Of a stretch of DNA of 64,000 bases, positions 24,465-33,917 are shown piece by piece. Numbering within the stretch: the stretch's first letter is position 1; every line of letters starts with the position of its first letter. This DNA comes from JBGSIC01 sp041751875 (lineage in GTDB: Bacteria > Bdellovibrionota > FAC87 > UBA2466 > JACKAF01). The stretch covers positions 124,001 to 188,000 of the forward strand of contig JBGSIC010000029.1 in assembly GCA_041751875.1 (NCBI GenBank). Reading direction: 5' to 3'. The notes below the pieces were generated by a model. That model did not search any database. It was given only the letters and a program-made list of their open reading frames with translations, and was not told the DNA's origin. Made by a program: the position numbers and the translations under genes.

Positions 24465-24704
24465 CTAGGCGAGGGGGTTGCCGCGCAGGTTGTTTAATAT
24501 AAAGAGGATCCCCGCGCCAAAGAAGACCACCCCAATGAGGAAATTGAGTCCGTTACTCCAGGGGTGAAGGTCGGCCTTGGGGTCTTCACTACGCAACGCC
24601 ATCATACCTTTCGCGGTGCGGTAAACGATAATGGGACCAGAGAGTAGCAAAAGGACGCCTACGCCAATGAGGAGGTAATTGCCGAGTACTAAAGGATGGC
24701 TCAT
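24465..24704 (-). CDS. Small two-helix membrane protein
   Basis: A 79-aa protein with two hydrophobic helices (LLIGVGVLLLLSGPIIVY and LNFLIGVVFFGAGILFIL) joined by a short charged loop (RSEDPKADLHPW). No family was recognised. It is divergent from the glycosyltransferase gene at 24797, with 92 bases between the starts, and lies downstream of tRNA-Ser on the same strand. No good ribosome binding site is visible. Confidence 0.5.
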   Translation of the reverse strand: MSHPLVLGNYLLIGVGVLLLLSGPIIVYRTAKGMMALRSEDPKADLHPWSNGLNFLIGVVFFGAGILFILNNLRGNPLA

Positions 24705-24796
24705 GGCAAAAAAATCTAGCCCATGGGCCTACGCATTGTCGACGCAAAAAGGGAGGGACCAATTCCCCCCCCAAGCGCGTGATAAAATAGCCCATC

Positions 24797-25954
24797 ATGC
24801 AAAACCCTAGTCGTCTTTTCATCTTCGATACGCATCCTATTCAGTACCGGGCGCCGGTTTTTCGCGATCTGCACCAAAGAGGGGTGGACCTGCAGGTTTT
24901 TTATTTTAGCGACCGCTTTGATGGGAAGAAGTGGTGGTTCGGGGAAGTCGGAAAAATTCCCAAGCAAGTTTGGAATGTTCCCTTATTGGATGGTTACCCT
25001 TCCATTGTTCTTAAACGCAAATGGGGACTTTTAAGCTTCTTTCTTTCCATCAAAAAATTATTTTCTCATCAACCTCCTACAGGAGCGGTCATTTACGGAT
25101 GGTACCTGCCAGAGCACTGGATTCTCTGGGCGCTTTGCGATTGGTACCGCGTACCTTTGATTTTTGTGGGAGAAACTTTTGAAACGGGATCGGCATCGTG
25201 GAGAAAAAGCCTAAAGAAGGTGTTGCATCCTTTATTCTTTAAGAAGGTGAGCCAGGTAATTTCCATTGGCAATAAAACCCATGATTTCTATCGTCATTTG
25301 AGAATTCCCGAGGAACGTATTACGCGCGCCAAATATTGCGTGGATACTTCCTTTTTCCAAATGCCGGGGCACGAAGCAAAAGAGGTCAGACGGCGTATTC
25401 GCGATAAATATAAGATTCCGCACAATGCCTTTGTGGTGCTGTTTGTGGGGCGCCTGTTTGAACGCAAAAGGCCATCTGATCTGATTTTGATCCATAAACT
25501 TTTAGATCGTTATCCCAACTTCTATACGCTCATTGTGGGAAATGGCCCGCAAGAGGAATACCTAAAGCATCTGGCGCAGGGTGAATCGAAGATTATTTTT
25601 GCAGGCTTTAAAGATCAAAACGAAACCAAAGAAATGTACCACGCGTCTGATGTGTTTGTGATGCCATCAGAATTTGAAACCTGGGGCTTAGTCATTAACG
25701 AAGCGTTCGCTGCGGGTATTCCCGCCGTCGTGACTCACCGCTGCGGCGCTGCGAACGATCTGGTTGAGCCAGGGGAAACGGGTTACGTTTATCCCGTGGG
25801 ACAGGTTCAGGAAGCCGCCAGGTGCATTGGGCTACTGGTAGACAACTCCACTTTAAGGGCTGAGATGGGGAAAAAGGCCCAAAGCCGGGTGGTAGACCAA
25901 TATGGAATTAGTCAGTTCGCAAGTGCTCTGCAAACCGCTCTGGGAGCCTGTTAG
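24797..25954 (+). CDS. GT4 family glycosyltransferase
   Basis: The 385-aa GT-B protein has an N-terminal acceptor domain starting RLFIFDTHPIQYRAPVFRDL and a typical GT4 donor domain: VVLFVGRLFERKRPSDLI, IVGNGPQEEYLKHLA and the EX7E segment SEFETWGLVINEAFAAGIPAVVT. The DTHPIQY opening is shared with lipopolysaccharide or exopolysaccharide glycosyltransferases. Substrates are unknown. It is cytoplasmic and stands alone; its end overlaps the convergent receiver/kinase gene by four bases. Confidence 0.85.
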   Translation: MQNPSRLFIFDTHPIQYRAPVFRDLHQRGVDLQVFYFSDRFDGKKWWFGEVGKIPKQVWNVPLLDGYPSIVLKRKWGLLSFFLSIKKLFSHQPPTGAVIYGWYLPEHWILWALCDWYRVPLIFVGETFETGSASWRKSLKKVLHPLFFKKVSQVISIGNKTHDFYRHLRIPEERITRAKYCVDTSFFQMPGHEAKEVRRRIRDKYKIPHNAFVVLFVGRLFERKRPSDLILIHKLLDRYPNFYTLIVGNGPQEEYLKHLAQGESKIIFAGFKDQNETKEMYHASDVFVMPSEFETWGLVINEAFAAGIPAVVTHRCGAANDLVEPGETGYVYPVGQVQEAARCIGLLVDNSTLRAEMGKKAQSRVVDQYGISQFASALQTALGAC

Positions 25955-27063
25955 GCGGCAGGAAAGTGGAGGGCGATCTCGGTGCCTTCCGCATCGCTTT
26001 TAATCAACTCCACCTTGGCCCCATGACTTTCTACAATTACGCGGCAAATCGCAAGCGCAAGCCCCAGGTCCTGATGGTGGTGCAATTCTTTTTCCGGTGC
26101 AATGAGCGAGGAAAAAACGTCCGAAGATAAGACGGTCCCTTTTCTCAGAACCGAATAACTTACTTCATTTTCTTTTTCTGACACGGTCACCTTGAAGGTT
26201 TCTCCCTTCGGGCAGTGCGCCACTGTATGCTCAATCAACTTTTTCAAAGCCATGCGCATTTTCTGCGCATCCACTTTAATAGACTTTGCGGTGAGGCTCT
26301 TGAACGCAAAATGAAGTTTTTTGGCCTTGATGGACTTGGAAAGTTCTACGGCCAAAAGTTTCGTTTCTTGGTTGAGATCAAAAGTTTCTAGATGCAGCTT
26401 GGGGTCAGATTCAACTTTCACATAGAGTAAAACTTCATTGATGATTTCCGAGAACCGGCTCGTGGCTGAACTAAGCGATTCCACCGCTTTTTGAATGTCC
26501 GGGGAAAGTTCCCCTTTGGTTTGGCGCAAGAGCTCCGTAAAGGACACCAATACGGTCAAAGGGGTATTAAGCTCGTGCGAAATAAGCGAAAGAAATTTTC
26601 CTTTGGCTTTGTCGAGCGACTGCAAACCTTCAAACGCTTTTCGTAGTTCTTCGTTACTTTTTTCCAGCGCGCGGTTTTTTACCTCGAGCTCCCGCTTGAG
26701 GTGATAGGCCTCAGCGGCTTGCTTAAGCGTCACCCGCAAATCGTTGGGGTCCCACGGTTTGGCCACATAGCGGTAAATCTGTCCGCGGTTAACGGCTTCC
26801 ACGACTGCCGCCATATCCGTGTAGCCAGTGAGCAGAATGCGGGTGGTGAACGGGCTAATCTGCTTTACCTTTTCCAGTAGGTCGACGCCCTCCATCTCCG
26901 GCATACGTTGGTCGGAGACAATCACCGAAAACTCTTTCTTTTGTACCAACTTAAGGGCTTCAAAAGGGGAGGTCTCAAGCGAGATTTCGTACTGGTTTCG
27001 CAAAAGCCGGCGGAGCGCTTCTAAGTTATCCTTCTCATCGTCAACTATTAGAATCGCGTCCAT
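25951..27063 (-). CDS. Receiver-histidine kinase hybrid with a degenerate ATPase domain
   Basis: The 370-aa protein has an N-terminal receiver domain (residues 1-120: VDDE, phospho-Asp in VSDQRMPEMEG, YVAKPWDP), a coiled coil and a HisKA domain (LSLISHELNTPL). The ATPase domain is eroded. The expected N box is replaced by KKLIEHTVAHCPKG without the metal-binding Asn, and no DxGxG is found at the G1 position; only a G2-like DLGLALAI remains. It may therefore act as a phosphatase, a scaffold or a receiver-driven adaptor instead of a kinase. It is divergent from acs with 81 bases between the starts. Confidence 0.8.
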   Translation of the reverse strand: MDAILIVDDEKDNLEALRRLLRNQYEISLETSPFEALKLVQKKEFSVIVSDQRMPEMEGVDLLEKVKQISPFTTRILLTGYTDMAAVVEAVNRGQIYRYVAKPWDPNDLRVTLKQAAEAYHLKRELEVKNRALEKSNEELRKAFEGLQSLDKAKGKFLSLISHELNTPLTVLVSFTELLRQTKGELSPDIQKAVESLSSATSRFSEIINEVLLYVKVESDPKLHLETFDLNQETKLLAVELSKSIKAKKLHFAFKSLTAKSIKVDAQKMRMALKKLIEHTVAHCPKGETFKVTVSEKENEVSYSVLRKGTVLSSDVFSSLIAPEKELHHHQDLGLALAICRVIVESHGAKVELIKSDAEGTEIALHFPAA

Positions 27064-27097
27064 AGGGCCTGGTTCTTGATTTCTTTTGGAGAATAGG

Positions 27098-27125
27098 TTG
27101 ATGATAGGCGCTCACAGCCTAATAT
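27098..27125 (+). promoter_or_regulatory. Sigma-70-like promoter of acetyl-CoA synthetase
   Basis: TTGATG (27098-27103) and TAATAT (27120-27125) are separated by 16 bases. The start point near 27132 leaves a leader of about a dozen bases that still includes GGAGG. Confidence 0.5.
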
Positions 27126-27144
27126 TCAAGAACGGAGGGTGCCA

Positions 27145-29079
27145 GTGAGTCGCTCAATCGATACCATTCTTAATGAGAAGCGCGTCTTTCCGCCCTCAGA
27201 AGCCTTTCAGAAAAACGCGAACCTTAAAGCCGACGCGTACGAGAAAGTCTGGAAAAGCGCGCAAGAGAATCCCGTGGGATTTTGGGAAAAGGCCGCCCAA
27301 GAGGACGTTCACTGGTTTAAAAAATGGGACAAAGCCTTAGACTGGAAAGAGCCGTTTGCTAAGTGGTTTGTAGGGGCACAAACCAACGTCTCCTACAACT
27401 GCCTCGACCGTCACCTACCTCAACGCAAAAATAAGGTAGCGATCATTTGGGAAGGGGAAGAGGGGGAGATCAAGAAACTCACCTACCAAGAACTCTTTGA
27501 GAAGGTCTGCCAACTCTCCAACGCCTTAGAGCATAAACTTAATCTCAAGGCCGGCGACACCGCCGCGATTTACATGCCGATGACTCCCGAAGCCGTCATT
27601 ACTATGCTCGCTTGCGCCCGCATTGGCGTCACCCACAGTGTGATCTTTGCAGGCTTTAGTAGCAGCGCCATTCGCGACCGGGTGATCGATGCTGAGTGCA
27701 AAGTGGTGTTTACGGCTCATGGGGGCCGACGCAAGGGTGCGGTGCTACCGCTTCTTCCCACCGTGCGCGAAGCGGTGAATGATTTGAAAGTGGTGCGCCA
27801 CGTGGTGGTTCTAGAAACCGACGCGAAAATACCACTTCAGGGCAAGGAAGTTGGTTGGGACGCGCTTCTTAAGAATGAAAGCTCGACCCACGAAGCGAAA
27901 GCGCTTGATGCCGAGCACCCGCTTTATTTTCTCTACACGAGCGGTACGACAGGAAAGCCCAAAGGGATTGTGCACTCGACAGGTGGGTATTTGGTGGGAG
28001 TCACTCGCACAGCGAAGTGGATTTTTGATCTGAAAGAAGACGATGTTTATTGGTGCACCGCTGATATTGGATGGGTCACGGGTCACAGCTACGTGGTGTA
28101 CGGCATTCTTTCCAATGGAGGAACGAGCCTTCTGTACGAAGGGGCTCCAAACTACCCTCACTGGGGAAGATTTTGGGAGATTGTAGAAAAGCACAAAGTT
28201 ACCATTCTCTATACGGCCCCCACGGCAATTCGAGCGTTCATGCGACAGGGTGATGAGTTACCCGGCAAATACGCGATGAAGTCGTTGCGCCTTTTAGGAT
28301 CGGTCGGGGAGCCCATCAACCCGGAAGCGTGGATTTGGTATTCCGAAAATATAGGTAAAGGGCGTTGCCCGATTGTCGATACTTGGTGGCAAACAGAAAC
28401 CGGTGCGATTCTCATTGCCCCCATTCCAGGGGTTACCGCAACAAAGCCAGGTTCCGCGACTAAACCCTTTCCCGGCATTGTGGCCGACATTGTGAATGAA
28501 GAGGGAAAAAGTTGTGCGCCGAATGAGGGTGGTTATCTCGTTGTACGTCATCCGTGGCCTTCCATGATGCTCGGGATTCACAAAGATCCGGAACGTTTTA
28601 AGGAAGCCTACTGGAGTAAGTTTCCCCATCTTTATTTTGCGGGAGACGGGGCAAACAAAGACGAGCAGGGCTATTTTTGGATTAAGGGAAGAGTGGACGA
28701 CGTTATTAACGTTTCGGGACATCGGCTTGGGACAATGGAAATCGAAAGCGCTTTGGTGAGTCACCAGGCTGTAAGTGAAGCGGCCGTGGTAGGAAGACCA
28801 GATGATCTAAAAGGGCAAGCCATCACCGCTTTTGTCATTCTAAAGGAATCAGCGCCAAAAGATGACCTTACGGCCCTTGAAAAAGAACTCAAAGCGCATG
28901 TCGCAAAGGAAATTGGGGCGCTCGCGCGACCCGAAGAGATTAAATTTACAAAAAGCTTACCTAAAACAAGAAGCGGGAAAATCATGCGCAGGCTTTTGAA
29001 AGATTTGGCAGCAGGGAAACAGGTGTCAGGCGACACCACGACGCTGGAAAATGCGGAGCTTGTACAATTCTTAAATTGA
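27145..29079 (+). CDS. acs: Acetyl-coenzyme A synthetase
   Basis: The 644-aa enzyme activates acetate to acetyl-CoA through an acetyl-adenylate. It has the AMP-binding P-loop YFLYTSGTTGKPKGIVHS, the WQTETG motif, and the C-terminal acetylatable lysine region KTRSGKIMRRLL, and matches the usual length of about 650 residues. The start GTG at 27145 is preferred to a GTG at 27139 because GGAGG lies at 27134-27138. No actP or other acetate gene is adjacent. Lysine acetylation control is likely by family but is not shown here. Confidence 0.95.
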   Translation: MSRSIDTILNEKRVFPPSEAFQKNANLKADAYEKVWKSAQENPVGFWEKAAQEDVHWFKKWDKALDWKEPFAKWFVGAQTNVSYNCLDRHLPQRKNKVAIIWEGEEGEIKKLTYQELFEKVCQLSNALEHKLNLKAGDTAAIYMPMTPEAVITMLACARIGVTHSVIFAGFSSSAIRDRVIDAECKVVFTAHGGRRKGAVLPLLPTVREAVNDLKVVRHVVVLETDAKIPLQGKEVGWDALLKNESSTHEAKALDAEHPLYFLYTSGTTGKPKGIVHSTGGYLVGVTRTAKWIFDLKEDDVYWCTADIGWVTGHSYVVYGILSNGGTSLLYEGAPNYPHWGRFWEIVEKHKVTILYTAPTAIRAFMRQGDELPGKYAMKSLRLLGSVGEPINPEAWIWYSENIGKGRCPIVDTWWQTETGAILIAPIPGVTATKPGSATKPFPGIVADIVNEEGKSCAPNEGGYLVVRHPWPSMMLGIHKDPERFKEAYWSKFPHLYFAGDGANKDEQGYFWIKGRVDDVINVSGHRLGTMEIESALVSHQAVSEAAVVGRPDDLKGQAITAFVILKESAPKDDLTALEKELKAHVAKEIGALARPEEIKFTKSLPKTRSGKIMRRLLKDLAAGKQVSGDTTTLENAELVQFLN

Positions 29080-29080
29080 T

Positions 29081-29173
29081 CTAGCGAAAAAGAACGGTTT
29101 CAGCGACAGAGATACCGACCCACAGAAGAATGAGCGCGATATAAAAACTGCGTTTTAGACGGATAGATACCAT
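29081..29173 (-). CDS. Single-helix small membrane protein (30 aa)
   Basis: This 30-codon frame starts at an ATG with GAGG five bases upstream and encodes a basic N terminus (MVSIRLKRS) followed by one hydrophobic helix (FYIALILLWVGISVAE). It converges with acs, the stops being one base apart. The good ribosome binding site and the membrane pattern support it, but it is short and no homologue can be named. Confidence 0.45.
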   Translation of the reverse strand: MVSIRLKRSFYIALILLWVGISVAETVLFR

Positions 29174-29298
29174 AGCAACCTCGACTGCTTTGATAGCATC
29201 GCAAGTTTTGTGCCCTACAATTTAGGCTGGACGCCGATAAAATACGAGAAAGTGGCCCTATATTGTCACTGCATCCACCCGGAATACAGCCACTGCCA

Positions 29299-30198
29299 CT
29301 ACTTGGCGAGTAGAGCGTAACCGCAGTTTTTACCGCCCGCGTACTGAGTTAGGTAGGACCTTCGGGCCATCGAATAACTCTCTCCACCAATAGTCTTTAA
29401 GGCGTCGCGAATTTTTTGAAGCTTGTGTTTCGTAATGGGCGGGGGAACAGGCATCAGTTCGGCCATAGCGGCGTCAGTTTCCGAAACGAAAGGGTTAGGC
29501 CGCCACAGTTCGGTGGCGGATTTTTCGGCAAGTTCGTGCGCGGTGAAGGGGACATAAGAGGAAAAACGCGCCAATCGATTCGTGCCCTCACTGTCTAAGG
29601 TAAAACTAGGAAGGGACTGCTCAAAATTAAAGGTTACTTTTCCGCCAAAAAACTCGTGAAACCCATCATCTGAAAACACTCTTGAATCAAACTGTTCTGA
29701 AAAAGCCACGAAGTAGGCATGAATTTTTTGGTTCTCTCTGTTGCTCTCGCTATTTGATATGTCTTGAGCCACCCGGATATGATTTTTTACATCGCGTCCC
29801 ATGCGATCGATAGTGATTCCCCCCAAAAGAACCCTTAGGAGTACCGGTTCTCTACCTTGTAATTCGGTGGGAGAGGGCAGAATTCTATCCCACGCCGCTC
29901 GGATTTTATGGGGCGATGTTTCGGGAATATGCGTGCGGTAACCCTCGACAGGAATTTCCATCAAATAGTTTTCTAGAAGCTTCGGATCGCCAATCAGAAC
30001 GCGCATCGCGGAGGCAATCGGGCTGCTATTGGTTCCCAGTCCTACGATGTAGTACCGCTCAGGAGGGTAGGTGGTGAGCACTTCGGCAGCCGCCTCAAAG
30101 GCGCTTTTAGCGACATCAGAGGGGATATCTTGCTGTGCGCCCAGTGCGAACGAAGCGCAAAGAAAAAGCGCAACGAAGCTATGTAAGAGGCCTTTCAT
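29299..30198 (-). CDS. Exported protein of unknown function
   Basis: The 299-aa protein is started at 30198, where the sequence MKGLLHSFVALFLCASFALGAQ is a clear signal peptide; a longer frame to 30276 has no such N terminus. The region YYIVGLGTNSSPIASAMRVLI followed by RVLLGGITI suggests an alpha/beta fold with a glycine-rich loop, reminiscent of a phosphoribosyltransferase-like or nucleotide-binding loop, but this is weak. It is on the same strand as the dap operon, 86 bases after dapL, and could be its last member. Confidence 0.55.
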   Translation of the reverse strand: MKGLLHSFVALFLCASFALGAQQDIPSDVAKSAFEAAAEVLTTYPPERYYIVGLGTNSSPIASAMRVLIGDPKLLENYLMEIPVEGYRTHIPETSPHKIRAAWDRILPSPTELQGREPVLLRVLLGGITIDRMGRDVKNHIRVAQDISNSESNRENQKIHAYFVAFSEQFDSRVFSDDGFHEFFGGKVTFNFEQSLPSFTLDSEGTNRLARFSSYVPFTAHELAEKSATELWRPNPFVSETDAAMAELMPVPPPITKHKLQKIRDALKTIGGESYSMARRSYLTQYAGGKNCGYALLAK

Positions 30199-30284
30199 CA
30201 GGCTCGAAAAGGTGCAAAGGGTATGCCCTGGTTTCAGGCTAAGATTTTCCGTGCATTCGGCGTGAATACTGACCACGCGAATCT

Positions 30285-31460
30285 TTATCTGTTTAAGTAG
30301 GTGGCAATTCGGCGAAGCGCTTCTTCGATGCGCGGGACATCTACCGTTAGCGCCAACCGGAAGTAACCTTCGGCTTCGTCGCCAAAACCTAGGCCCGGTG
30401 TAACGACTACACCTTGCTTTTCAATCAGGTTTTTGCAGAACTCCATCGACGATTCGCCGTTGGGGACTTTCGCCCACACGTAAAACGTAGCGGTGGGCTG
30501 CAAGTACTCAATTTCCAAACGATCGAGCCCAGCCAAGGCGGCCTTCATCCGATCGCGGTAGCCGCGGCGAATTTCAGGCGTGAGCGACTCGTAGTTGTCC
30601 AAAGCGTATACCGCGGCTTCTTGTGTCGCCGGGAAAGGGCCCGAATCGATATTTGTCTTAACTTTAAGCAAACCCTGAACAAGCGTTTCGCTGCCTGCGG
30701 CAAACGCAATACGCCATCCGGTCATATTGAAGGTTTTGGAAAGGGTGTGAAACTCAATCACGCGATCTTTGGCACCCGGAATTTGAAGCGCGCTGATGGG
30801 TTTCTTGTTTTCGTCCAGGTAGATTTCGCTATAGGCGTTGTCATACGCGATAAAAAAGTCGTACTTTTTTGCGAGCTCCAAAAGATCAATCAGTGTCTCT
30901 TCCGGACAGGTCGCAGCCGTAGGATTGTGCGGGTAATTTAAAATAACGTAAGTGGGCTTTTCCTTTTTGACCTGCGCTTCAAACTTCTTCAGGTCGGGCA
31001 AAAACGCGTTGTCGAAAGTCAGATGAAAGCTTACCGGCCGTCCACCCGCCATGGAAACGGTGGTGGCGTACATGGGAAAACCGGGTGTGGGATACAGCAC
31101 GCAATCGCCGGGATTCACAAAGGCGAGGGGCAAGTGGGCCAAGCCTTCCTTTGATCCCACCAAAGCCACAATCTCTTTGTCGGGGCTAAGAGTGACACCA
31201 AATCGCCGCTTCATGAAATTGGCGCAAGAGGCTCGAAACGCCTTGGTGCCTTCATACGGCGAATACTGATGATTGCCCTGCTTCTCAGTCGCAAGCTTCA
31301 TCATATTTACAATGGCGGTAGGAGTGGCCTTGTCGGGATCGCCAATGGCAAGACTAATTAAGTCCATTCCCTTGGCGCGGGCCTTTTCCTTGATCACATT
31401 GATTTCACTAAAAATATAGGCGGGCATTTCCGCGACACGTTTGGCAACACGCACACTCAT
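30285..31460 (-). CDS. dapL: LL-diaminopimelate aminotransferase (DapL-type)
   Basis: The 391-aa class I/II PLP aminotransferase has the lysine signature SKTFNMTGWRIAFAAG, LNYPHNPTAATC, and the conserved start DLISLAIGDPDKATP. Class I aminotransferases are hard to separate by eye. Its position as the last gene after dapF, dapA and dapB, and the absence of dapD/dapC/dapE, argue for DapL, which makes LL-diaminopimelate directly from tetrahydrodipicolinate and glutamate. Its start overlaps the dapB stop by one base. Confidence 0.75.
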   Translation of the reverse strand: MSVRVAKRVAEMPAYIFSEINVIKEKARAKGMDLISLAIGDPDKATPTAIVNMMKLATEKQGNHQYSPYEGTKAFRASCANFMKRRFGVTLSPDKEIVALVGSKEGLAHLPLAFVNPGDCVLYPTPGFPMYATTVSMAGGRPVSFHLTFDNAFLPDLKKFEAQVKKEKPTYVILNYPHNPTAATCPEETLIDLLELAKKYDFFIAYDNAYSEIYLDENKKPISALQIPGAKDRVIEFHTLSKTFNMTGWRIAFAAGSETLVQGLLKVKTNIDSGPFPATQEAAVYALDNYESLTPEIRRGYRDRMKAALAGLDRLEIEYLQPTATFYVWAKVPNGESSMEFCKNLIEKQGVVVTPGLGFGDEAEGYFRLALTVDVPRIEEALRRIATYLNR

Positions 31461-32179
31461 CAGCGCTTTTCTCCTAAAACATTTTTCATGCTGTACATAC
31501 CAGGTTCCTGCTGTTTGACAAGAAATGCCGCTGCGAGAAGCGCGCCTTGAGCAAAAATCTTTCTGTCGAGGGCTTCGTGGCGAATCTCTAGCACTTCGTT
31601 TTCGCCGACTAAACGCAACGTGTGGATGCCGCGGGTGCCGCCGGCTCGCACTACCGTTGTCGGAACTTCCTTAAAGCCCGCCTCAGCAAGCTTCTCCAGT
31701 AGGGTTTTTGCGGTTCCACTGGGAGCATCTTTTTTATGTACATGGTGTTCTTCGTGTAAGCGGGCATCGAACGGCAAATCAGAAGGGAGCTGACTGATTA
31801 AATCAAACATCAGGTTCATACCCAAACTTGTGTTGGAGGATAGGAGAACCGGGCGCTTTTTCGCGTAGTCTTCCACGCGTTTGAGCTGGGAACTCGTAAA
31901 ACCCGTTGTGGCGATCACCACGGGGGTATCAATCTGCGCTAATAGGGATACCGTGGCGTCCGGTTGGCTGAAATCAATCCACACATGGACCGGTTCGCGG
32001 GGCGGCTCTTCTAGGGAGCGTGTGTCTACGCCTTCAATGTTTGAGTACTTGTCGGAGTCTGTGACGACGTCACAAAGCTCAAAAAGGTCGGCTCCTTTTT
32101 TGAATCCTTCGCGGAGAAGGGCTGCCACTTCAAGGCCCATGCGGCCTGAGGCACCCAAAAGACCAACTTTGTAAATCAT
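31460..32179 (-). CDS. dapB: 4-hydroxy-tetrahydrodipicolinate reductase
   Basis: The 239-aa enzyme reduces the DapA product with NAD(P)H. The Rossmann loop is VGLLGASGRMG and the catalytic motif is EEHHVHKKDAPSGTA. The length is slightly below the usual 240-270 residues. It overlaps dapA by four bases (ATGA) and dapL by one, so the operon is translationally coupled. Confidence 0.95.
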   Translation of the reverse strand: MIYKVGLLGASGRMGLEVAALLREGFKKGADLFELCDVVTDSDKYSNIEGVDTRSLEEPPREPVHVWIDFSQPDATVSLLAQIDTPVVIATTGFTSSQLKRVEDYAKKRPVLLSSNTSLGMNLMFDLISQLPSDLPFDARLHEEHHVHKKDAPSGTAKTLLEKLAEAGFKEVPTTVVRAGGTRGIHTLRLVGENEVLEIRHEALDRKIFAQGALLAAAFLVKQQEPGMYSMKNVLGEKR

Positions 32180-33063
32180 GCGTTTAATTCCAAGGCGCGC
32201 AGTGTGTTTTCAACGGCTTTGCGAGTGGGTTCACTTGTTTCCACAAGAGGTAGCCGCAAAGACGGATTTGTTTTTAACCGCACCGAAAGAGCATATTTCA
32301 CCGGAGCCGGATTGGTTTCTAGGAACATGCTGGTGACAAGCGGCTGGATGCGCTTTTGAATTTCGTAAGCCTTTTCCCAATCTTTTTTCTGAGCAGCGGC
32401 AAAGATCTGCACGAATGGCTCGGGAGCGACGTTGGCGGTAGCTGAAATAATGCCTGAACCCCCTAAGCTCATGATGGCGGCAAAAGCGTTGTCGTCACCC
32501 GCAAGAAGAGCGCGATTTTTTAGATCTACCATTGAGGCAATAGAAATAAACTGATCGTAGTCGCCAGTGGATTCCTTTACTCCCACAATGTTCGGGTGAG
32601 CAAAAAGTTGCGCTATGACCGCAGGACTTAAGTTCACATGCGTTCGCCCCGGGATATTGTACAAAACAATGGGAAGCGGACTTTTGTCGGCAAGCGTACG
32701 AAAGTGGGCGAGTACGCCGGCCTGCGTGGGCTTGTTGTAATAGGGCGAAACCACAAGCGCTGCGTCCGCACCCAGTTCTTTTGCCTCAATGAGTAGTTCG
32801 GCCACTTTTGCGGTGTAGTTGCCACCGCAACCAGCAATCACTTTCAAGCCATGTTTGTCTGCCACTTCGCGAGCAATACGAATGCTCGCGCGACGTTCTT
32901 CATTTGATAGGGTGGGCGACTCGCTTGTGGTTCCACAAGGCACGAAGCCGTTAACTCCCTTACTCGCTAAAAACTCGAGATGGTTTCGTGCCGCCTTTTC
33001 GTCGAACGAGCCATCTTCTTGAAAAAAACTCACGTTGGCGACAAAAACACCTTCTATACGCAT
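32176..33063 (-). CDS. dapA: 4-hydroxy-tetrahydrodipicolinate synthase
   Basis: The 295-aa TIM-barrel enzyme condenses pyruvate with aspartate semialdehyde. The Schiff-base Lys is in VGVKESTGDYDQF, the Tyr of the catalytic triad in LYNIPGRTHV, and the TTSESPTL loop lies near residue 45. It overlaps dapF by 10 bases upstream and dapB by four bases downstream. Confidence 0.95.
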   Translation of the reverse strand: MRIEGVFVANVSFFQEDGSFDEKAARNHLEFLASKGVNGFVPCGTTSESPTLSNEERRASIRIAREVADKHGLKVIAGCGGNYTAKVAELLIEAKELGADAALVVSPYYNKPTQAGVLAHFRTLADKSPLPIVLYNIPGRTHVNLSPAVIAQLFAHPNIVGVKESTGDYDQFISIASMVDLKNRALLAGDDNAFAAIMSLGGSGIISATANVAPEPFVQIFAAAQKKDWEKAYEIQKRIQPLVTSMFLETNPAPVKYALSVRLKTNPSLRLPLVETSEPTRKAVENTLRALELNA

Positions 33064-33917
33064 GGCCGGTTCCCTTCACTGTACAAAGTTTTTTTCTGGT
33101 AGCTCTCTACGTTCGCCTTCAGCTGCACTTCCCCCACGTAGTGAGCGGGCCCTTTGAGCAGGATGCCAGTGGGTTTCTCGGCGCGATTGACGCTTAAAGT
33201 GCCACCCGGCACGCGCACACGAATCGGAAACTTTTGCGCGTAAAGCTGCGAATAAACAAGCGAGCCCGCCGCGACCCCGGTTCCACAAGCATAGGTTTCC
33301 GCTTCGACCCCGCGTTCAAACGTGGTGCAGAAAATTTCATCCAGATAGAGTTTTTGGAAAAAAGTCACATTGGTTCCCTTGGGAAAAGCAGAATGCCTTA
33401 CCAAGAACGCGCCTATCTTTTGAAGCGGGTAGGTGTAGATGTCTTCTACTTCGATGACCGCGTGAGGTACGCCGGTGTCGATGCAGTACAGGCGCAATAC
33501 GCCGTCTTCGTGTTTGATTAACTTCTCTTCGTAGGGCGCATCAATGCCCTTGGCTAAGGGAAGTTCCACTTCGACAAGGTTATTATCGACTTTGCGTCCC
33601 TTCAAAACGCCAACGAGCGTTTCAATTGAGATCCAGTCACTTTTAGGAAAATAGTTTTCCGCGAGAAAGAGGGTCGCGCAACGAGCCGCGTTCCCACACA
33701 TTTCTGCTTCACTGCCGTCGTTGTTATAAAACTTCCATTTCGCCTGTGCCTTCTGGCCGGGCGAAAGCACCGCTATGCCGTCTGCACCCAATCCAAAATG
33801 CCGATCGCATAAAGCCGGGATGGAAGACGCTGGGACTTCTTTGGGGGCACGCATCGCGTCCACAAAAAGGAAGTCATTTCCGCATCCGTGCATCTTATGA
33901 AAAGTTATTTCGCTCAT
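33054..33917 (-). CDS. dapF: Diaminopimelate epimerase
   Basis: The 287-aa enzyme converts LL- to meso-diaminopimelate. Both catalytic Cys residues are present, in EAEMCGNAARC and AETYACGTGVAAG, and the N terminus FHKMHGCGNDFLFVD is classical. It is the first enzyme gene of the dap operon and overlaps the small lipoprotein gene upstream by four bases (ATGA). Confidence 0.95.
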   Translation of the reverse strand: MSEITFHKMHGCGNDFLFVDAMRAPKEVPASSIPALCDRHFGLGADGIAVLSPGQKAQAKWKFYNNDGSEAEMCGNAARCATLFLAENYFPKSDWISIETLVGVLKGRKVDNNLVEVELPLAKGIDAPYEEKLIKHEDGVLRLYCIDTGVPHAVIEVEDIYTYPLQKIGAFLVRHSAFPKGTNVTFFQKLYLDEIFCTTFERGVEAETYACGTGVAAGSLVYSQLYAQKFPIRVRVPGGTLSVNRAEKPTGILLKGPAHYVGEVQLKANVESYQKKTLYSEGNRPCV

